This document shows, piece after piece, positions 25,919 through 33,754 of a stretch of DNA of 64,000 nucleotides. This stretch comes from Burkholderiaceae bacterium (GTDB taxonomy: Bacteria > Pseudomonadota > Gammaproteobacteria > Burkholderiales > Burkholderiaceae_E), in assembly GCA_023954045.1 (NCBI GenBank), contig JAMLIR010000001.1:62001-126000 (forward strand), given 5' to 3'. A program made the position numbers and the translations under genes. Numbering within the stretch: position 1 is the stretch's first letter; each line of letters opens with the position of its first letter. Below the pieces are notes generated by a model. The model did no database searches. It saw only the letters and a program-made list of their open reading frames with translations, and had not been told where the DNA came from.

Positions 25919-26409
25919 CAGCGGCTTCCTCTGCCCAGGTTCAATGCAAGCGAGACGACAGCCGCCGCCACCAAGAGCGCCAGCCCAACGCTGATTGGGT
26001 ATAGCTTGAAGCCGTAGTCGAGATCGAAGACCGGCAGGGCGAGAACGGAGAACGCCGCGATCGTGTCCCGGCTTGCATAGACGGCAACCGATCCAGCGAC
26101 AATCATGGCGACATCCGCAATGATTGCACCGGCGCGCATGCGTGCGATCGGCAGCACATCAAGCACGAGATGCTCCTTCGATAGCCAGAGCGCGGGCGCC
26201 GCGACCCACACCATCGCAATGAACGCGATGGCGGAAATCTCCTCAACCCAGAACAGGCTTCTTCCGAACAGGTACCTCAGCCCGACCTGCATCACTGCAA
26301 GTCCGCAGATGCCAAGGAGGCCCAGGCCAACGACGCCGGACGCGATCCGGTACGACACGCGAGCCACAGCGTCTGCGCGGTGGTTCGAGGCCTGCGGCCA
26401 TGTCTCCAT
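25918..26409 (-). CDS. dctQ: TRAP transporter small permease (DctQ), island
   Basis: The 163-residue protein has four predicted helices. The family segment FWVEEISAIAFIAMVWVAAPALWLSKEHLVLD lies around positions 55-86. It is the first gene of the minus-strand island operon, divergent from the marR-like gene and the receptor gene. It is coupled to dctM by a one-base overlap. Confidence 0.9.
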   Translation of the reverse strand: METWPQASNHRADAVARVSYRIASGVVGLGLLGICGLAVMQVGLRYLFGRSLFWVEEISAIAFIAMVWVAAPALWLSKEHLVLDVLPIARMRAGAIIADVAMIVAGSVAVYASRDTIAAFSVLALPVFDLDYGFKLYPISVGLALLVAAAVVSLALNLGRGSR

Positions 26410-26452
26410 GTCACCTCTTGGATGTCTGTATTTGAGGTCGGGAAGATAGTAT

Positions 26453-26479
26453 CATCTGGTACCATCCGTCGACCAGATG
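26453..26479. promoter_or_regulatory. Candidate MarR operator in divergent promoter region
   Basis: The inverted repeat CATCTGGT-N11-ACCAGATG lies 44-70 bp upstream of dctQ and 170 bp before the marR-like gene. It is the most regular dyad in this 237-bp gap and is suitably placed to repress the catabolic operon. Binding by the MarR protein is inference. Confidence 0.5.
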
Positions 26480-26646
26480 AGCGTGGTCGGCTGACGTCGC
26501 GGATGCGGCGCGCGCATGGGTCTCGGGCAGGCGGATGCCGCGGTGCAACAATGGCGTCCCAAGCCATTGATGCGCGGCAACGAACGGCGAGAACCGCACC
26601 GCCCAATGCGCGTGAGCAGATTCAGGACATTCGCAGCGTTCAGATC

Positions 26647-27162
26647 ATGAAAACGACGACCCGGGCCAAGGAGCGATCGGACGGAGCACGTCGGAAACCA
26701 GGCAGTGGTCATCGGCCGGCATTCGACAGCGACAAGGCAGCGACGTTTCAGATCGCCGTTCTTTCGAATCTCTTTGCGCGTCCCTTCTACGAAAGTGTTG
26801 GAAGGCATGCGAGGATAAACATCAACGAGTGGCGCCTCATGCTCGCCCTCGATCGGCACCCAGCGCTCAGCCAGGCGGATGTCGGTTACTACACCGGGCT
26901 TCACAAGATGACTGTGAGTCGCGCGGTTCGCCACCTTGTGACCAGTGGCTACGTCGTGGCGCACGACGACGAGACCGACCGGCGAAGAAAGGCTCTATTT
27001 CTGACTGCAAAGGGGGAATCGCTGTGTGATGAAGCCCTTCCCTTGCTCAGAAGGCGGGAGACCATGGTCGGTGCCGGGCTGGCCCCCGCCGAGTTACAGG
27101 AGTTCAAGCGCACACTCGCCGCGATCATCGTGAACGTGCGCGCTTGGCCTGACGTCTTCTAG
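26647..27162 (+). CDS. MarR-family transcriptional regulator (island)
   Basis: The 171-residue protein carries the MarR winged helix (about 60-140): NEWRLMLALDRHPALSQADVGYYTGLHKMTVSRAVRHL, then the wing DETDRRRKALFLTAKG. The N-terminal 35 residues are basic and probably disordered. It lies between the divergent TRAP/E1 operon and the receptor gene, so it is the likely local repressor. The start is uncertain: the ATG at 26647 has a weak ribosome site, and an in-frame ATG at 26551 is possible. The ligand is unknown and may be a phenolic or carboxylate. Confidence 0.85.
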   Translation: MKTTTRAKERSDGARRKPGSGHRPAFDSDKAATFQIAVLSNLFARPFYESVGRHARININEWRLMLALDRHPALSQADVGYYTGLHKMTVSRAVRHLVTSGYVVAHDDETDRRRKALFLTAKGESLCDEALPLLRRRETMVGAGLAPAELQEFKRTLAAIIVNVRAWPDVF

Positions 27163-27209
27163 ACGTATACAACAAGATCGCTGGACCGTTCACCACTGGA
27201 GGTAGACAG

Positions 27210-28196
27210 ATGAGAAAGACTGGTTTTTGGCCCACCGTTGTGGCGTTCGCCTTGATTGCGGCCCCGGGTGCGTCACACGCGGAGAAGTTTCGCCTCGGAC
27301 ACGTCGGACCGGCCGGCGGGATCTACGACAACGTAGCCACAAGCCTGGCCGACAAGGTGGCAAAGGCGAGTGGCGGCAGTGACTCCATCGAAGTATTGCC
27401 AAACGGAGTGCTCGGTGCTCAACCGCAGCTATTGTCGCAACTGAGTGCTGGAACGCTCGACTTTTGGGTCGTGGACACACCGGCAATTACCATCGCGCCG
27501 GCCGGTCGCGACTATCAGGTTCTCTTGGCGCCATTTCTATTTGATAGTCAGGCCCAGTTTCGACGCTTCATGCAAAGCCCGGTGGCCGAGGAAATGGCTG
27601 ACAAGGTTCGCACTGCTATTGGCATCCGCCACTTGGCGGTAGGGGCCGACCAAGCACCCCGTGCACTGTCGACCCGAAAGACGCGGGTGGTAAAACCGTC
27701 CGACCTGGCCGGGCTGAAGGTCCGCGTCCCTGAGACGCCCTTCCTCCTGGACACGTGGAAGGCCTGGGGTGCGAGCCCGACCCCCGTCAAAGCGACGGAG
27801 TTGTTCTCGTCACTTCAATCGGGCTTGGTCGACGGCCAGGAGAACGGGCTGGGTATTTTCCTCGACATGAGCCTGAACGAGGTCCAGCAGTACTTCATCC
27901 AGTTGGACTATGTTCGTTCGGGAGTCTCCATCTTCATGAGCGAGAAGACTTGGCAGAGACTGACACCGGAGAGTCGCGAGAGGATCGCGAAGGCCGCGCG
28001 TGACGTGGGCGTGGAGAGCGCGGCGAAGTTCGGGCCCTACATGGAGGAACTGCGTCAGCGGGCGAAGGCGAAGGGAACGAACATCGTGGAACCGGACGTT
28101 GCGGCATTCCGGGCGGCATCGATGAAGATCGTCTCCGACTTCGACGGAAAGGCATGGCCCAAGGGATTGCTCGAGCGGGTTCGCGCGGTGCGCTGA
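27210..28196 (+). CDS. dctP: TRAP transporter substrate receptor (DctP), island
   Basis: The 328-residue protein has a signal peptide ending in GASHAEK, then the DctP fold. Marks are FRLGHVGPAGGIYDN, VLPNGVLGAQPQLLSQLSAG, the ligand-arginine segment DLAGLKVRVPETP, and SLQSGLVDGQENGLG. GGAGG precedes the ATG. It is transcribed away from dctQM, downstream of the marR-like gene, an unusual split of P from QM. It is the last island gene before the right att repeat. Substrate unknown; a small carboxylate is expected for DctP receptors. Confidence 0.9.
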   Translation: MRKTGFWPTVVAFALIAAPGASHAEKFRLGHVGPAGGIYDNVATSLADKVAKASGGSDSIEVLPNGVLGAQPQLLSQLSAGTLDFWVVDTPAITIAPAGRDYQVLLAPFLFDSQAQFRRFMQSPVAEEMADKVRTAIGIRHLAVGADQAPRALSTRKTRVVKPSDLAGLKVRVPETPFLLDTWKAWGASPTPVKATELFSSLQSGLVDGQENGLGIFLDMSLNEVQQYFIQLDYVRSGVSIFMSEKTWQRLTPESRERIAKAARDVGVESAAKFGPYMEELRQRAKAKGTNIVEPDVAAFRAASMKIVSDFDGKAWPKGLLERVRAVR

Positions 28197-28392
28197 GGCT
28201 CATTTGCGCCATTTCGGGTCCACGCGCCAGATCGATACGACATGGAGCGATCCCGCACAGCCCACACGGCCTCGCACCCCGGGAACTTTCCGGGAGCAGG
28301 GTCTGCGCGGTGATGCATCGTCCTGCAAAGGCAAGCAACGGGCGCCCGTAGAAACGTCCATTAAGTCAATTGCTTGCCAGCAGGAATCGCAT

Positions 28393-28437
28393 CTACGAAC
28401 CAGGGGGTCGTGGGTTTGAATCCTGCCGGGCGCGCCA
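28393..28437 (+). repeat. attR-type direct repeat (copy of tRNA-Arg 3' end)
   Basis: These 45 bp match 19247-19291 except for one C-to-T change. They end in the CCA trinucleotide and are followed 8 bp later by a rho-independent terminator, as expected for the original tRNA 3' flank. The 196 bp between the DctP stop and this repeat hold no gene that I can see. Confidence 0.92.
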
Positions 28438-28445
28438 GTCAAGAC

Positions 28446-28487
28446 AAGGCCGTCAGTGATAGCAGTCGCTGACGGCCTTCTTCTTTT
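28446..28487 (+). terminator. Rho-independent terminator (probably the tRNA's ancestral one)
   Basis: The perfect 11-bp stem AAGGCCGTCAG/CTGACGGCCTT with a 12-nt loop is followed by CTTCTTTT. Its position right after the right repeat suggests that it ended the tRNA-Arg transcript before the island entered. Confidence 0.85.
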
Positions 28488-28567
28488 GGCCATCCCACCC
28501 GGCGCAGGGATAACCGACAGGATAGTCAAACTCACCCGTCGATGGGCGCGCGAGACGTGCCTCGGGG

Positions 28568-28675
28568 TGACGTCCTCCCAAGAAACTTAGGCAGTTCAAA
28601 ACTGGAGTAGGCTGCTTCGCAGGTCCCATGAAGAGGACGACGGAGGAGCGATGAAGAAGTCGAGGTACCCGACTG
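28568..28675 (+). mobile_element. Possible IS3-family left-end remnant
   Basis: A segment starting TGACGTCCTCCC is followed by GGAGGAGCGATGAAGAAGTC. It would encode MKKSRYP, which resembles the usual start of IS3-family OrfA with its typical leader. Similarity fades after about seven codons. No right end is seen, so this is a weakly supported fossil beside the island end. Confidence 0.35.
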
Positions 28676-28682
28676 CGCGGCC

Positions 28683-29231
28683 TCAACTCTTCCCGGCTGA
28701 CGCCGGCGCATCGAGTACCAGCTTGCCGTCCCTGACCGGGATCCTTTCGGCGGGGGCGTGGTCCATGCGCACCGTGCCGGTCTTGCCGCCCAGCGTGTAC
28801 TTCACGTCGTAGCCGATCACGCGCTCGACCGGGTGCTCGACGGTCTTGCAGCGCCGCTCCTCGGTCGTGTACGTGTCGCGCTCCTGCATGCCTTTCTGGA
28901 TGCGATTGCCGGCGTAGCCCCCGCCGACAGCGCCCGCGACGGTCGCGAGATCCCTGCCCCGGCCGCCGCCGATCTGGTGGCCGACGATGCCGCCGACCAC
29001 CGCGCCCACTGCCGTGCCGGCGATGCGGTTCTCGTCCTTGACCTCGCGCCGCCGCGTGACCGGAACCGTCGCGCATTCCTGGTTGCGTTGCGTCTCGACG
29101 CGCTTGACCGGCGCTACCGCGACGACCTCGGCGTACGCCGGACCGGTGAACGATCGGTAGCCAGCGTAGGCTCCGACCGACATGACCGCGGCTGCGCCCA
29201 CCGCGATCCCCGCAAGCATCGACTTGTTCAT
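28683..29231 (-). CDS. Glycine-zipper (17-kDa surface antigen-like) envelope protein
   Basis: The 182-residue protein has an N-terminal hydrophobic signal/anchor (MLAGIAVGAAAVMSVGAYAGY). It has a glycine-zipper 2TM segment around 70-110 (GTAVGAVVGGIVGHQIGGGRGRDLATVAGAVGGG). After a CKTVEHPVERVIGYDVKYTLGG stretch comes the basic tail typical of this family. Such proteins sit in the outer membrane or periplasm and help envelope integrity; the exact role is unknown. GGAGAG lies 9 bp before the ATG. No lipobox is seen. Confidence 0.8.
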   Translation of the reverse strand: MNKSMLAGIAVGAAAVMSVGAYAGYRSFTGPAYAEVVAVAPVKRVETQRNQECATVPVTRRREVKDENRIAGTAVGAVVGGIVGHQIGGGRGRDLATVAGAVGGGYAGNRIQKGMQERDTYTTEERRCKTVEHPVERVIGYDVKYTLGGKTGTVRMDHAPAERIPVRDGKLVLDAPASAGKS

Positions 29232-29392
29232 CGCTCGATCTCTCCATTCCGGGCGCACGACAGAAGCGGCTCGTGCGAGACCCATTGTCGCGATCCCGGT
29301 CTTCCGGGGGCAAGCGCGGGAGCCGCTGGATCGGCCGATGGCGCGTCGGCGCCGACGAAGGGTCGCCGAGCGGAAGCCGACGGCGGTGGGCG

Positions 29393-30361
29393 CTATTCGT
29401 CGCACTCGCGCGCGGGGCGCGCCAACACCACCGCGAACCACTTGCGCTCGTCGGTCCAGTGGTGCTGGGCGGCGAACCCGGCGCGCCCGAGCAGCGCGGC
29501 GAAATCCGCCATCCGGTACTTGTACGAGTTCTCGGTGTGGATCCGCTCGCCCGCGGCGAAGCGCCGCTCGCCGCCGGGCCAGCGCACGCGCACCGGGCGG
29601 CGCGCCTCGAGGTGCATCTCGATGCGGCCGTGCGTCGCGTCGAAGAAGGCGACGTGGCGCCAGTCGGAGATCACGAAGTCGGTGCCGGCGATCCGGTTCG
29701 CGTGGCGCAGCACGTTGAGGTTGAACGCCGCCGTGACCCCGAGCGGGTCGTCGTAGGCCGCCTGCAGCGTCCTCGCGTCCTTCACGAGGTCGACGCCGAT
29801 CAGCAACGCGCCGGTCTCGTCGAGCTGCGCGCTCAATCCGCCGAGGAACCTTTGCGCCTCGTCCGGATGGAAGTTACCGATCGACGAGCCCGGATAGAAG
29901 AACAGGCGCCCTTCCCGCGGGAGCCGTTCCGGCAGCTCGAGCCGCCAGCACAGGTCGGCACCGACGCCGCTCATTGCGACCTGGGGATGGCGCCGCTGCA
30001 GCGCCTGCAGCGAGCGCTGCAGGTATTCGACCGAGATGTCGACCGCGACGTACTCGCGTGGCCGAAGCGCCGCGAACAATCCGGCCGCCTTCTCGCCGTT
30101 GCCCGCTCCCAGGTCGATCAGCGTGCACCCGGTGCGCCCGAAGGCCGCCGCGATCTGGCGGTCGCGCGCCGCCAGGATCGCGCGCTCGGTGCGGGTCGGG
30201 TAGTACTCGTCGAGCTCGGTGATCGCGTCGAACAGCGTCGAACCCAGCGTGTCGTAGAAGTATTTCGGGGCGATCGACGCTCCCGGTGCGCGCAGGCCTG
30301 CGAGGAGCGCCTCGCCCTCGGCGGCGAAGGCGGTCTGCACGGGTCGGGCCGCGCCGTTCAA
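29393..30361 (-). CDS. egtD: L-histidine N-alpha-methyltransferase (ergothioneine biosynthesis)
   Basis: The 322-residue SAM-dependent methyltransferase has SAM motif IDLGAGNGEKAAGLF (about 92-106), FYPGSSIGNFHPDEA and the EgtD C-terminus with RIHTENSYKY. EgtD trimethylates histidine to hercynine. The start appears to be a TTG whose last two bases overlap the TGA of the glyoxalase-like gene (TTGA), implying translational coupling; no ATG fits. The partner egtB lies upstream at 31277-32608 on the same strand, so a two-step EgtD/EgtB route is present locally. Confidence 0.88.
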   Translation of the reverse strand: MNGAARPVQTAFAAEGEALLAGLRAPGASIAPKYFYDTLGSTLFDAITELDEYYPTRTERAILAARDRQIAAAFGRTGCTLIDLGAGNGEKAAGLFAALRPREYVAVDISVEYLQRSLQALQRRHPQVAMSGVGADLCWRLELPERLPREGRLFFYPGSSIGNFHPDEAQRFLGGLSAQLDETGALLIGVDLVKDARTLQAAYDDPLGVTAAFNLNVLRHANRIAGTDFVISDWRHVAFFDATHGRIEMHLEARRPVRVRWPGGERRFAAGERIHTENSYKYRMADFAALLGRAGFAAQHHWTDERKWFAVVLARPARECDE

Positions 30362-30738
30362 CCCAGGTTCTCGTGGATGCAGAGGTAGTTGCCCTCGGTA
30401 TCCTTGAACCACGCGGCCTTCTCGGAGCCGAGCACGCAGACGTGCTCGACGGTCTTCAGCCCCGGCAGGTCGTAGTCTTCGAAGACGACGCCGCGCGCCT
30501 GGAGGTCGGCGATCTCGGCCGCGATGTCCTTCACCTCGAAGCTGACGGCAGTGTGCTCCGCGCGCGTGCCTTCGGGCTTCGGGAACAGCGCCAGCGTAGC
30601 GCCGCCGCACGCGTACTTGAACTTGCCGTCGGGCGAACTGCCCAGCGGGCGCAGGCCGAGCTTGCCCTCGTAGAACCGGCGTGCCCGATCCAGATCGATG
30701 ACCGGGAGCATCGTCGTGACGGGAGCGTTTCCGAGCAT
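30358..30738 (-). CDS. Glyoxalase/bleomycin-resistance-fold (VOC) protein between egtB and egtD
   Basis: The 126-residue VOC-superfamily protein has MLPVIDLDRARRFYEGKLGLRPLG, then ALFPKPEGTRAEHTAVSFEVKDI, with the C-terminal half ending ICIHENLG-like. A strong GGGAGGTGG ribosome site precedes the ATG at 30738. It overlaps egtD (TTGA), so it is probably co-expressed with ergothioneine synthesis. No specific substrate can be assigned. Metal ligands typical of glyoxalase I are only partly evident. Confidence 0.8.
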   Translation of the reverse strand: MLGNAPVTTMLPVIDLDRARRFYEGKLGLRPLGSSPDGKFKYACGGATLALFPKPEGTRAEHTAVSFEVKDIAAEIADLQARGVVFEDYDLPGLKTVEHVCVLGSEKAAWFKDTEGNYLCIHENLG

Positions 30739-30852
30739 CTCCACCTCCCATGACGTCAGGGCCGAACGGGTCATTATTCCCCGTCGGGCTGCGGAAGTGA
30801 AGCGATTGAAGAGCCCCCGGCGGTCGGCCTGCCCGGCCGACGCCGCGGCGCC

Positions 30853-31146
30853 CTATTTCACGCCCTCGGTACAGCGGATGATCGCCTCGTTGGACTTCCG
30901 ATCGAGGCAGTGCCTGAGGTCGGCTCCGGTGGTCCGCACGGCGCGCACGTGCCGGCGCGGCCCGGCCGCCTTCGGCTTGTCCGAGGCTGCGCTCGCGCTC
31001 GCATCGGCGCCCTGGCCGGCGGGCCCCTGCGTCGCGGTCTGCGCGATCTTCGTTCCGGCGTCCGCCGTCGTCGTCGTCGACGCCAGGGCGATCGCTGCGT
31101 GAGCGAAAACGCCCGAGAAGATCAGCATCGTCGTGATGGTGCGCAT
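30853..31146 (-). CDS. Small exported protein, unknown function
   Basis: The 97-residue product has a signal peptide (MRTITTMLIFSGVFAHAAIALAS), an Ala/Thr-rich middle and a C-terminal motif DLRHCLDRKSNEAIIRCTE with two cysteines 13 residues apart. That two-Cys end recurs in small exported proteins of Burkholderiales, whose function is unknown to me. It sits between egtB and the glyoxalase-like gene on the same strand, with 114-130-bp gaps, so it may be transcribed separately. Confidence 0.6.
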   Translation of the reverse strand: MRTITTMLIFSGVFAHAAIALASTTTTADAGTKIAQTATQGPAGQGADASASAASDKPKAAGPRRHVRAVRTTGADLRHCLDRKSNEAIIRCTEGVK

Positions 31147-31276
31147 CGAGATCCCCCGTTCATCGTGACGCTAACCCTCGCGGCGCCGCCCGGGGGCGTG
31201 CGGGCTGACGAGCGCGCAGAATCCGCATACGAATGGCGCCGCCGGCATCGGCGCCGGACTCCAGTCCGGGGCAGCC

Positions 31277-32608
31277 TCAACGGTCGCGCGCCAGCCTGAC
31301 GCCCGAGAACTGCCAGCGCTGGTGCGGGTAGAAGAAGTTGCGGTAGGTGGCGCGCAAGTGCCCATCGGGCGTCGCGCACGAGCCGCCGCGCAGAACGTAC
31401 TGGCCGCACATGAACTTGCCGTTGTACTCGCCGACCGCCCCGTCGGCGACGCGGAAGCCGGGGTACGGCGCGAAGGCGCTCGCAGTCCACTCCCAGACGT
31501 CTCCGTAGAGCTGGCGCAGCGGTGCCTGCACGTCCATCACCGCGGGCCGCGGCCGGAAGCGTCCGCTGGATGCCAGGTTGCCGTCGATCGGCTGCGCGCG
31601 GGCCGCCACCTCCCATTCGTGCTCGGTCGGAAGCCGTGCGCCGCGCCAGCGCGCGAAGGCGTCGGCCTCGAAGTACGAGATGTGCGAAACCGGCGCGGTC
31701 GGGTCGAGCGCGAGTTCGCCGCGCAGCGTCATCTGCATCCACGCGCCGTCGCGCCGATCCCAGTAGAGCGGGGCCTGCCAGCCTTCGGCCTGCACCCTCG
31801 CCCAGCCGTCGGCGAGCCACCAACGCGGCTCGCGGTAGCCGCCATCGGCGATGAACTCGCACCACTCGCCGTTGGTCACGAGCCGGCTGGCCAGGGAGTA
31901 CGGTGCCAGCGCCACGCGGTGGCGCGGCCGCTCGCAGTCGAATGCGAAACCGGCGCCCTCGTGCCCAGCCTCGAAGCAGCCGCCTTCGAAATCGACCCAG
32001 TTCGCCACGGTCGCGTCGACCGGCGATCGCGGCGCCCCGACGCTCGCCTTCGGCGGTGCCGCCGTGTCGGACTCGGGCGCCGCGCGCCACGCCGGCCTCA
32101 GCGGGTTTTGCGCGAACAGGTGCAGCAGGTCGGTCAGCAGCAGCTCCTGGTGCTGCTGCTCATGCTGGATCCCGAGTTCGACCAGCTCGAGCGCCGCCAG
32201 CGGCGCAGGTTCCGCGAGAAACGCCGACAACGCTTCGTCGACGTATCGCCGGTAGTCGATGATTTCGCCGATCGCCGGGCGAGTCAGCATTCCGCGCCTG
32301 GGGCGCGGCTGTCGCGGTCCGACCGCTTCGTAATAGGAATTGAACAGAAAGCGATGGCGGGGATCCCTCACCCGGTAGCCCGCCGCGTACGGACCGAGCA
32401 CGAACTCCTCGAAAAACCACGTGGTGTGCGCGAGATGCCATTTCGACGGGCTCGCATCGTCCATCGACTGGACCGTGACGTCGGCGTCGCTCAGACCTTC
32501 GATCAGCGCGAGCGTCCAGGCTCGGCAGCCAAACAGTCGCTGCCGCAGGCTCTGCTGTTGCCCGACTCCGGTCGGCTCGACGGCCGCCGGCTCCATGCGG
32601 GTCGGCAT
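31277..32608 (-). CDS. egtB: Ergothioneine biosynthesis sulfoxide synthase-type protein
   Basis: The 443-residue protein has an N-terminal DinB-like domain with KWHLAHTTWFFEEF and the iron-binding HEQQHQE motif (about residue 150). The C-terminal formylglycine-generating-enzyme-like domain (about 190-440) ends in LRGGSCATPDGH and FFYPHQRWQFSGVRLARD. EgtB joins hercynine to a thiol through a non-haem iron centre. The ATG at 32608 has GGGGAGGG about 10 bp upstream. It is grouped with egtD. No egtC or gamma-glutamylcysteine gene is nearby, as is usual outside actinobacteria. Confidence 0.9.
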   Translation of the reverse strand: MPTRMEPAAVEPTGVGQQQSLRQRLFGCRAWTLALIEGLSDADVTVQSMDDASPSKWHLAHTTWFFEEFVLGPYAAGYRVRDPRHRFLFNSYYEAVGPRQPRPRRGMLTRPAIGEIIDYRRYVDEALSAFLAEPAPLAALELVELGIQHEQQHQELLLTDLLHLFAQNPLRPAWRAAPESDTAAPPKASVGAPRSPVDATVANWVDFEGGCFEAGHEGAGFAFDCERPRHRVALAPYSLASRLVTNGEWCEFIADGGYREPRWWLADGWARVQAEGWQAPLYWDRRDGAWMQMTLRGELALDPTAPVSHISYFEADAFARWRGARLPTEHEWEVAARAQPIDGNLASSGRFRPRPAVMDVQAPLRQLYGDVWEWTASAFAPYPGFRVADGAVGEYNGKFMCGQYVLRGGSCATPDGHLRATYRNFFYPHQRWQFSGVRLARDR

Positions 32609-32734
32609 CGCTCGGCCCTCCCCGTCGGCTGGCAAACTGCCATGCTACGCCTTGCGCCGAGCCTCCCGGCATCCGCCGGGGCGCCCGTGGGGATAAAGTC
32701 CCGGCATCGCCCCAAGCCAGTGTCCGCCGCCCGC

Positions 32735-33754
32735 ATGGATCCCGCCGTCCTCGTCGTCTGGTCGAAGTTCGTCACCTGCGGCGCGGTGATCGCGGTGGCC
32801 GGCCGCGAGGTCTGCCGCAGCGCCGACGTGATCGCGCAGGCTACCGGGCTGAGCGGCGGATGGATCGGCCTGGCGCTGGTGGCGGTGGTGACCTCGCTGC
32901 CGGAACTGGCCAGTGGCGTCACGGCGGTGACCGTCGCCGCGGCACCGAACGTCGCGGTGGGCAACGCGCTGGGCGCCTGCGTGCTGAACCTGATGATGGT
33001 GGGCATGCTCGACCTGCTCCATCGCAGCGAGCCGCTGTACCGGTGCATCGGCGCGACCCATCTGCTGTCGGCCGCGTTCGGCGTCCTGCTGCTCGCGCTG
33101 GTGACCTTCGGGCTGCTGCTCGGAACCGGCACCCCGGTGGGCCTGCCCGCGGTGCCGCTTCACGTCGGCTGGTATACGCCGGTGCTGATCGCGCTTTACC
33201 TGTTCGCGCTGCGCGCGATCTTCCTGCACGACCGCTCGCTGCAGCCTGCGCCGCAGTCGGCGACGCCGGCGGCCCCGGTGCTGCGACACGCCGTGATCCG
33301 CTTCGCGCTCGCCGCCGCCGTCGTCGTGGCAGCGGGGATCTGGCTGCCGTTCCTCGCGACCGAGCTCGCGCATCACCTCGGCTGGAACCGCAGTTTCGTC
33401 GGCACGCTGTTCGTGGCGCTGGTCACCACGCTTCCCGAGCTCTCGGTGACCATCGCGGCGCTGCGCATCGGCTCGATCGATCTCGCGGTGGGCAATCTGC
33501 TGGGCAGCAACCTGTTCAACACCGCGATCATCGCGATCGACGATCTCTTCTACCCGGGCCGTCCGCTGCTGTCGGACGTCTCTCCGGTGCACGCACTGAC
33601 CGCGCTGTCCGCGCTCGTGATGACGGCGCTCGCGACGATCGGGCTGGTGCTGCGCCCCGGCAGCCGGGTGCTGCGAACCACGAGCTGGGTGAGCCTCGGA
33701 GCGCTGCTCGCCTTCGTGCTCAACGCGCTGGTGGTGTTCCTGCACGGCGATTGA
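32735..33754 (+). CDS. Sodium/calcium exchanger family (CaCA) membrane protein
   Basis: The 339-residue protein consists of two related halves, each with the alpha-repeat signature. The first is VVTSLPELASGVTAV...NVAVGNALGACVLNL and the second is ALVTTLPELSVTIAAL, then DLAVGNLLGSNLFN. About ten helices are predicted. These motifs define cation/Ca antiporters. Here the first-half asparagine motif is GNALGAC rather than GSNLFN, so the halves are asymmetric. The ATG at 32735 has little ribosome site. Its 3' end overlaps the convergent recombinase gene by 35 bp. Confidence 0.88.
   Translation: MDPAVLVVWSKFVTCGAVIAVAGREVCRSADVIAQATGLSGGWIGLALVAVVTSLPELASGVTAVTVAAAPNVAVGNALGACVLNLMMVGMLDLLHRSEPLYRCIGATHLLSAAFGVLLLALVTFGLLLGTGTPVGLPAVPLHVGWYTPVLIALYLFALRAIFLHDRSLQPAPQSATPAAPVLRHAVIRFALAAAVVVAAGIWLPFLATELAHHLGWNRSFVGTLFVALVTTLPELSVTIAALRIGSIDLAVGNLLGSNLFNTAIIAIDDLFYPGRPLLSDVSPVHALTALSALVMTALATIGLVLRPGSRVLRTTSWVSLGALLAFVLNALVVFLHGD

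Larger units (their letters stand above)
19292..28437. mobile_element. Genomic island integrated at tRNA-Arg(ACG)
   Basis: The 9.1-kb segment is bounded by a 45-bp tRNA 3'-end duplication. It carries a decayed tyrosine integrase (20839-21401) whose tail is duplicated beside attL. A block at 21.4-28.2 kb is visibly less GC-rich than its flanks and holds a self-contained transport/catabolism gene set. A good terminator sits just past the right repeat, which would be the tRNA's original terminator. The island seems composite: a 1.4-kb stretch (19406-20860) with host-like genes lies between the two copies of the integrase tail. No intact integrase is inside, so it is probably immobile on its own. 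Confidence 0.85.
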
